Below the pieces are notes generated by a model. The model did no database searches and had not been told where the DNA came from. It was given only the letters and a program-made list of their open reading frames with translations. A stretch of 64,000 nt of DNA, from positions 682,001-746,000 of the forward strand of contig NZ_VYSA01000001.1 of the NCBI RefSeq assembly GCF_008710745.1, in the 5' to 3' direction. Positions 59,489 to 64,000 of this stretch are shown piece after piece (the stretch's first letter is position 1; each line of letters starts with the position of its first letter). Origin of the DNA: Microbacterium rhizomatis (GTDB lineage Bacteria; Actinomycetota; Actinomycetes; Actinomycetales; Microbacteriaceae). The position numbers and the translations under genes are program-made.

Positions 59489-62400
59489 TCACAGCGATCG
59501 GCCGGCGCTCGCTCGTCGCGCTGGCCGCGACGTGGCTTCGCCGGGTTCGGCCGCCGCGAGGTCGCTGATCCTCTCCAGTGCGGCCCTCGCTCGTGCGGCG
59601 TCGATCTTCTGTACCTCGCTATCGGGGGCTGGGCCGAGAGGGGTGCTGGTGGTGATGCCGTAGCGGTCGCGGTACGCGGCGATGGTTCGTGCGTGCCTCC
59701 GCCAGGAGGCTGCCGCCTTCGCCTCTGGGGGTTCGGCGCCCAGTGAGCGCGCCCACTCGTGCTTCTCGCCGAGAGCTTGGTCGAGAAGTCCGTCGGCGCG
59801 CTGGTGGATCAGGTCGCGGCGTTCGGTGAGTGCTTTCCGCATTTCGGCGGTCATCGGGCCGGTTGCTTCGAGGATGAGACCGGCGATGACGCGGGCTGGT
59901 CTGCGGGTGCGGCCTGATCCTGCGGGGCGGGCGGTGGCGCGTGCGAGGCGGTAGTGCAGGACGGCGGCGATGTCGTCCGCATCCGTGAATCCTCGTGCCG
60001 CGGTCAGGCGCGGAAGGAGCGCGTCGACGTCGTGGTGGTTGGCTTCCGCGCGACGCAGCTCTGCGGTGAGTGCCCCGAACGTGTCGGAGCGGATCGCGTC
60101 GTCCGCCTGGTCTTGGGTGAGCCCGGATTTGCGGATGAGGGTGGCGAAGCGGTCGTGTTGGGCTGCTTGCGCGATCGTCTCGTACTCGGCCGCGAGCTGC
60201 GCGATCGACCCCCACGTCTCGTGCTCGGCGGTGATCGTCTCGTGCGCGGACAGCTCCGCTCCGACGTGCTGCAGGACCCCGTAGAGCACGCTGCGCGCGG
60301 TCGCGTCTGGGTCGTCGGCGGGGTGCGGGGTGGTGTGGTTGTCGTCGGGGTGGTCGGTGGCGACGTAGACGAGGTTCGCTTGCCGCCCGCGGGTCATCGC
60401 GACGTACAGGTTCTCCCTCGTCGTGCTGGGGTCGGCGAGGACGTGGGCGGTGTCGGTGGTGATGCCTTGCGCTCTATGTGCGGTCACTGCGTAGCCGAGA
60501 TTGACGTGATCGGCCACATATCCTGCAGGCAGTACAACCGTGCCGCGTGCGGCGGTGCGGTGGACGGTGAGGGAGCCGTCGTCGCGGATGTCGGTGACGG
60601 TGAAGCGGTCGCCGTTGCGCACCCAGCCACGTCCAGCGCGGAGGCGCCGGTCGTTGCGGCGGGTGATGACCTGGTCACCGATGCCGACGCGGCTAGCGTC
60701 GTGGAGTTCGACTTCACGGAGCGCGTTCACGGTGCCGTCGAGGATCAGGTCTGCGCGGGCGCGCTGGTTCAGCGCGTGGACGGACTCGTTCGAGTCCGCG
60801 ATCAGCACCGTCGCAACCCCGGCGAGGGTGTCGGCGCGCCAGGCGGTGTAGGCGGCGTCGATCATCGCCTCGGTGTCCCCACCGGTGATGCGACCGTGGC
60901 TGGCGTAGGTGTCGATCGCTTCGGAGCGACCGTGGCGGAGGTCGAGGGAAGCGGTCTTCTCCCAGGCATTGACGAACCGGTGCACGTCGACCAGTTCGGG
61001 GGCGTCGTCACGGTCGTGGACGAGGAGAGAGAAAGCGCCACCGGCAGTCACGGATTGCAGTTGCGCCCAGTCCCCGACCAGCAGCACCTTCGCCCCCACC
61101 TCCGCTGCGTGTGCGGTGATGCGGTCAAGGGAGAGGGTGCCGGCGAGGGAGGCTTCGTCGATGATGACCAACTGGCCCCGGCGGAACGTGTTCCCGTTGC
61201 GCTGGTGGGTGTCCCACCATTTCGCCGTGTTCTCCGTTCGGATGCCGAGGTCATCGGCGAGGACCTGCGCCGCGACCGCGGACGGGGCGAGACCGACGAC
61301 GCTGCCGCGCCCGTGCTCCCGCTCCCACACGGTGCGCAGCGCCCGCATGGCCGTGGTCTTCCCCGCCCCAGCCGGGCCGACCAGCACATCCACCACCCGG
61401 CCCGACACCGCCACCGCCACGAGCGCCGCCGCTTGATCAGCCCCAAGGAGTCGCCCGTCGCGGTCGGGCCGGCCGGCGACCTTCTCCACGACCTCGACAG
61501 GCACCGTCGGCGCCGTTCTGGCGCGGGCGCGCTCGCGAAGCCGATCCTCCGCCGCAAGCAGCTCTTCCGAGGAGTACACCGTGGATGCCGTCGGACGAAA
61601 CCTGCTCGTGCCATCGGACCTGCGGAACACGGCGGGGCTCGATGCGAGCTCGGGCGGGGTCAGCCGCAAGGAGGCGTGTTCAGCGGCGTCTACGACCATC
61701 CCGACGACGGCTTCACGATCCTGCGTGGTCGCGAACCGGTAGGGCATGGTCTGGCGCGCGGCTTCGGCGGTGAGGTTCCACCGCCGCCACGTTGACCGCT
61801 TCTCACCGACCGCCTCGACCACACTCCGCCCGAGCGACGCGATCACATCCAACGGCACGTCATCGGCGCGCAGCAACAACGACGCACCATTCGCCGTCAC
61901 GGTGCGAGCCCAGGCGGTGGCGTCTTCACCGAGGAGGTGGGCTGCACGTGCCCGCCACTCTGCGGTGAGGTATGCGAGGGAGCGGACCTGCTTCTCGGGT
62001 CGAGTGGCGAGGGTGGCCCGCGCGCGGAGCTTGATGATCGTCGCCAGCGACGGTTGCCGGCCGCGGCGTTCAACGTACTCGGCGATCAGCCGGTTCTTCT
62101 CCTGCTCGATCTGCCGGGACCGTGACGAGAACTCCACCACCAGCTCCTCCGGCACCGTGGCGATCGCCCACGCCGGATTCCGGTCACGCCCCATGTTCCG
62201 TGCTTCCCATGCGACGCCGAAGGCGCGGGTGAGGTGGTCGGCGAACACCGCCTCGTGCAGCTCGGACAGCGCGACCGTCGCCGCGTGCAAGGGGCGTCCG
62301 TCGAGGGAGCGCCACTTGCCGTCGTGGGCGGTCTGCACCTTGTTCGAGATCACCACGTGCGTGTGCAGATGCGGGTCACCGGCACGGGAGTCGTAATGGT

Positions 62401-63037
62401 CGAACGCCGTGGCGATCACCCCGGTCACATCGGCCTGCGCGACCGCGCCGTTGCGACCCGCCGCGCCGACACGGGTTGCGGCAACCTCGCGCTCGATGAA
62501 CGCAACCATCTCCGCAACCGCCGCATGGTGCGCGTCCGCAATCAACGATTGCGTGCCCGCGTCGGAGACCGCCCACAGCACCGACGCGGACTTCGGGACC
62601 GAGAACGTGAAATCGAACCCCGCAACCGCCTTCCGCGACCCCTTCGCCATCTCCTCCGCCTCGATCGCGGCGACCGCCTCCGCACGCTCCGTGACGGGAA
62701 GTTCGGGGTCGAGCCCGGCGGTGCGCTGCTGAATGCGCTCAGTCACCGTCGGATAGTTCCGATACGCGCTCCCGAGCGGATCACCCATCACAGGATCACG
62801 GCCCATACCGATCAGGAGCTGAAGCTGCGTCTCAGTGACCTGATCGCCCACCACGACCGAGCCGCCGCCGAGAACGGCGATAGCGGAGCCGAGCCACCTG
62901 CCGGGCGGGGTGCCCTCCTCGGTGTAGTAGCGCGTCAGCGGTGTCGAGAGCATCCGGTCACCGTCACCCGTGGCGACGGTGCGCAGCAGGTACTTGTAGC
63001 CGTCACCGGCAGACATCACCCGCATCGAAACCGTCAC
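59489..63037 (-). CDS. MobF-type relaxase-helicase (TraA-like)
   Basis: The ~1182-residue protein nicks oriT and unwinds the transferred strand. The N-terminal TrwC-like relaxase begins TVSMRVMSAGDGYKYLLRTV, with candidate catalytic tyrosines in YKY and in RYYTEEG, and has the HUH motif in HLHTHVVISN. A superfamily I helicase follows, with Walker A GPAGAGKTTAMRAL near residue 560, VIIDEASLAGTLS, and AVTAHRAQGITTD toward the C-terminal half. A basic, Ala-rich tail ends it. The second of two adjacent GTG codons (63037) gives the usual start; 63040 adds one residue. No type IV secretion genes are visible nearby. Confidence 0.9.
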   Translation of the reverse strand: MTVSMRVMSAGDGYKYLLRTVATGDGDRMLSTPLTRYYTEEGTPPGRWLGSAIAVLGGGSVVVGDQVTETQLQLLIGMGRDPVMGDPLGSAYRNYPTVTERIQQRTAGLDPELPVTERAEAVAAIEAEEMAKGSRKAVAGFDFTFSVPKSASVLWAVSDAGTQSLIADAHHAAVAEMVAFIEREVAATRVGAAGRNGAVAQADVTGVIATAFDHYDSRAGDPHLHTHVVISNKVQTAHDGKWRSLDGRPLHAATVALSELHEAVFADHLTRAFGVAWEARNMGRDRNPAWAIATVPEELVVEFSSRSRQIEQEKNRLIAEYVERRGRQPSLATIIKLRARATLATRPEKQVRSLAYLTAEWRARAAHLLGEDATAWARTVTANGASLLLRADDVPLDVIASLGRSVVEAVGEKRSTWRRWNLTAEAARQTMPYRFATTQDREAVVGMVVDAAEHASLRLTPPELASSPAVFRRSDGTSRFRPTASTVYSSEELLAAEDRLRERARARTAPTVPVEVVEKVAGRPDRDGRLLGADQAAALVAVAVSGRVVDVLVGPAGAGKTTAMRALRTVWEREHGRGSVVGLAPSAVAAQVLADDLGIRTENTAKWWDTHQRNGNTFRRGQLVIIDEASLAGTLSLDRITAHAAEVGAKVLLVGDWAQLQSVTAGGAFSLLVHDRDDAPELVDVHRFVNAWEKTASLDLRHGRSEAIDTYASHGRITGGDTEAMIDAAYTAWRADTLAGVATVLIADSNESVHALNQRARADLILDGTVNALREVELHDASRVGIGDQVITRRNDRRLRAGRGWVRNGDRFTVTDIRDDGSLTVHRTAARGTVVLPAGYVADHVNLGYAVTAHRAQGITTDTAHVLADPSTTRENLYVAMTRGRQANLVYVATDHPDDNHTTPHPADDPDATARSVLYGVLQHVGAELSAHETITAEHETWGSIAQLAAEYETIAQAAQHDRFATLIRKSGLTQDQADDAIRSDTFGALTAELRRAEANHHDVDALLPRLTAARGFTDADDIAAVLHYRLARATARPAGSGRTRRPARVIAGLILEATGPMTAEMRKALTERRDLIHQRADGLLDQALGEKHEWARSLGAEPPEAKAAASWRRHARTIAAYRDRYGITTSTPLGPAPDSEVQKIDAARARAALERISDLAAAEPGEATSRPARRASAGRSL

Positions 63038-63040
63038 CAC

Positions 63041-63318
63041 ACACCGCCCTCTTCCTGCTCACGAGGTGGGTGCGACCGTCCTCGCGCAGCGAGTTCGCCG
63101 GCGCCTGACGAGTCAGGTGGCGGGCCGCGCTTGCAAGACGCGTGGCAACTCGTTCGAGCGAACCGCGAGGGGTGAGAGGCGTTGGCCGTCGCGGCCGTCG
63201 TCGTGACTTGGGTCGCGTCTGCTGGCCGTCGGCGGGTGGGGTGCTTCGTGCACCTGGTTGGTGACCAGCTCGGAGCCGCAGCACGACTCCGGGGATCACC
63301 GTTCCAGGAGGTTCGCCC
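63041..63318. other. Intergenic region, candidate oriT
   Basis: These 278 bases separate the divergent relaxase and methyltransferase genes. MobF relaxases usually act at an oriT just upstream of their own gene. The stretch at 63118-63180, with GCGCTTGCAAGACGCG and imperfect repeats, is the most structured part. No nic site can be assigned from sequence alone. An AGGAGG Shine-Dalgarno (63306-63311) for the next gene lies at the right end. Confidence 0.35.
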
Positions 63319-63921
63319 GTGGCAGACCAGACTCCCACCGACCCGTCCGCGCCGCTGCGTGTCGGGTCTCTGTTCTCTGGCTACGGCGGACTCGACCTCG
63401 CAGTCGAGGAAGTCTTCGGAGCAAAGACGATCTGGTTCTCCGAGATCAACGAACCCGTTGCCTGCGTCTTCTCCCACCACTGGCCCGACGCCCCAAACCT
63501 CGGCGACATCACCACCATCGACTGGAACACGGTTCCATTGGTGGACATTCTCTGTGGCGGGTTCCCCTGCCAGGACGTATCGACGGTCGGGAAGATGGCC
63601 GGACTGAAACCCGGCACCCGCTCCGGCCTGTGGGCGCACATGGCAGCTGCAATCGACGCACTGCAACCTGAGTGGGTCGTGATCGAGAACGTGCGCGGTC
63701 TGCTTTCCGCACCCGCGATCCGCGCAAACCCCGAAGGAGACGACGATGAGCGACGCAACCCTGAACATACAAGCACCGACGGTGCAACCCCTCGCGGCAT
63801 GGAACCCGACCCGTGGCATCTGGGAGAAACCGCAACTCGACCTCTTCGCGCAGCAGGAGCAGTTATGCGGAGCGAGTGGTTATGCCGACCGAGTCGCCGT
63901 CGGTCTGAGACCGCTGGGTGA
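63319..63921 (+). pseudogene. DNA (cytosine-5-)methyltransferase, 3'-truncated
   Basis: The N-terminal part of a C5-methyltransferase is intact: AdoMet motif I (RVGSLFSGYGGLDLAVEEVFG), the catalytic motif IV GGFPCQDVS near residue 85 and motif VI VIENVRGLLS. Family-like sequence stops after TRPLRAAGAV at about 63860. From there the frame reads unrelated sequence of an inserted element and stops at 63921. The target-recognition domain and motifs VIII-X are missing, so it is inactive. Its GTG start has AGGAGG seven bases upstream. An anti-restriction role in the mobile element is likely for the intact ancestor. Confidence 0.8.
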
Positions 63922-63945
63922 GCGGCGACTCCGGTCGGCATAACC
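63878..63945. repeat. Inverted repeat at the end of an inserted element
   Basis: The arms 63878-63899 (begins GGTTATGCCGACC) and 63923-63945 pair over 22 bases with one bulged base and a 23-base loop. Just outside, 63861-63877 (begins AGTTATGCGGAGC) is an imperfect direct copy of the first 17 bases of the left arm (14 matches). Such end structure is typical of transposon or recombinase binding sites. It begins exactly where methyltransferase homology ends. Confidence 0.65.
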
Positions 63946-64000
63946 GTGGGCGTGTCAGCGGTCGGTGAGGAACGCGATGAGAGCGTCCGACGCCTGGTAG

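Larger units (their letters stand above)
34281..64000. mobile_element. Genomic island inserted in comM, right end outside the window
   Basis: From the comM breakpoint to the window edge the gene content is accessory: regulators, exporters, resistance, a conflict system, a relaxase and several gene fragments. Base composition is visibly less GC-rich than the flanking chromosome, especially at 46-58 kb. Chromosomal synteny (dprA-comM-yraN) does not resume. A MobF relaxase with a candidate oriT suggests a mobilisable element. Repeated att-like sites at 34257, 37355 and 38106 suggest that several elements accreted in tandem. No integrase of its own is visible in this window. Confidence 0.75.

Noticed and set aside
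63746-63943. A second frame starting ATG at 63746 behind a good Shine-Dalgarno (AAGGAGA), overlapping the methyltransferase gene, with protein-like composition (LAAWNPTRGIWEKPQLDLFAQQEQ).
   Set aside because: It overlaps a frame with clear C5-methyltransferase homology and also runs into the inserted element. It may be an overlapping gene start, but there is no family match to support it.
34281-64000. Search for CRISPR arrays and tRNA genes at the island edge.
   Set aside because: No regularly spaced repeats and no cloverleaf-like sequence were seen; the insertion site is comM, not a tRNA.

Overview
The window is high-GC actinobacterial DNA, most likely from the Microbacteriaceae (a Microbacterium-like organism). 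The reasons are the protein sequences, frequent GTG starts, dense ATGA/GTGA overlaps, and the gene orders clpS-DUF2017, gatCAB, glgX-glgE-glgB and comM-dprA-xerC-rpsB-tsf-pyrH-frr-cdsA. No tRNA, rRNA or CRISPR array was recognised.

Positions 1 to about 34,256 are ordinary chromosome. In order they carry: a zincin fragment, clpS and DUF2017; a small P-loop kinase-like gene, a GerW-like gene and dinB; gatC-gatA-gatB for transamidation; an acyl-CoA ligase convergent with ligA; mnmA and its likely sulfur donor, a cysteine desulfurase; glgX-glgE-glgB for alpha-glucan metabolism; a thioredoxin-TPR protein and a large secreted or membrane protein; an AI-2E family transporter, a hydrolase and a muralytic protein; the pyrH-frr-cdsA-DivIVA-like operon; rpsB-tsf; an M23 peptidase; and xerC, dprA and the 3' part of comM.

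At about 34,257 comM is cut and a genomic island begins, which runs past the end of the window. The junction carries a 24-bp sequence repeated exactly at 38,106, and a degenerate third copy lies at about 37,355. The first 4 kb therefore looks like att-bounded cassettes (ArsR-like regulator plus SecA2; a ComJ-like gene) stacked beside a larger element.

From 38.2 to 55.3 kb the island is dominated by sensing and export or resistance functions: an ASCH-like protein, a MerR regulator with an MFS gene broken by a stop codon, a NarL-type two-component system with a LanFEG-like ABC exporter, a PadR-controlled FtsX-type ABC exporter, and a thiopeptide module. That module pairs a TipA-like MerR regulator with a thiostrepton-resistance-type 23S rRNA methyltransferase behind a tipA-like promoter/operator. 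AraC paralogues, whole or decayed, recur after several of the transporter genes. A three-gene ABC-3C conflict system follows (55.4-58.8 kb), then mobilisation functions: a small membrane protein and a MobF relaxase-helicase with a candidate oriT. Last is a C5-cytosine methyltransferase gene cut by another insertion near the right edge. No type IV secretion genes or island integrase are visible, so the element looks mobilisable rather than self-conjugative on this evidence.
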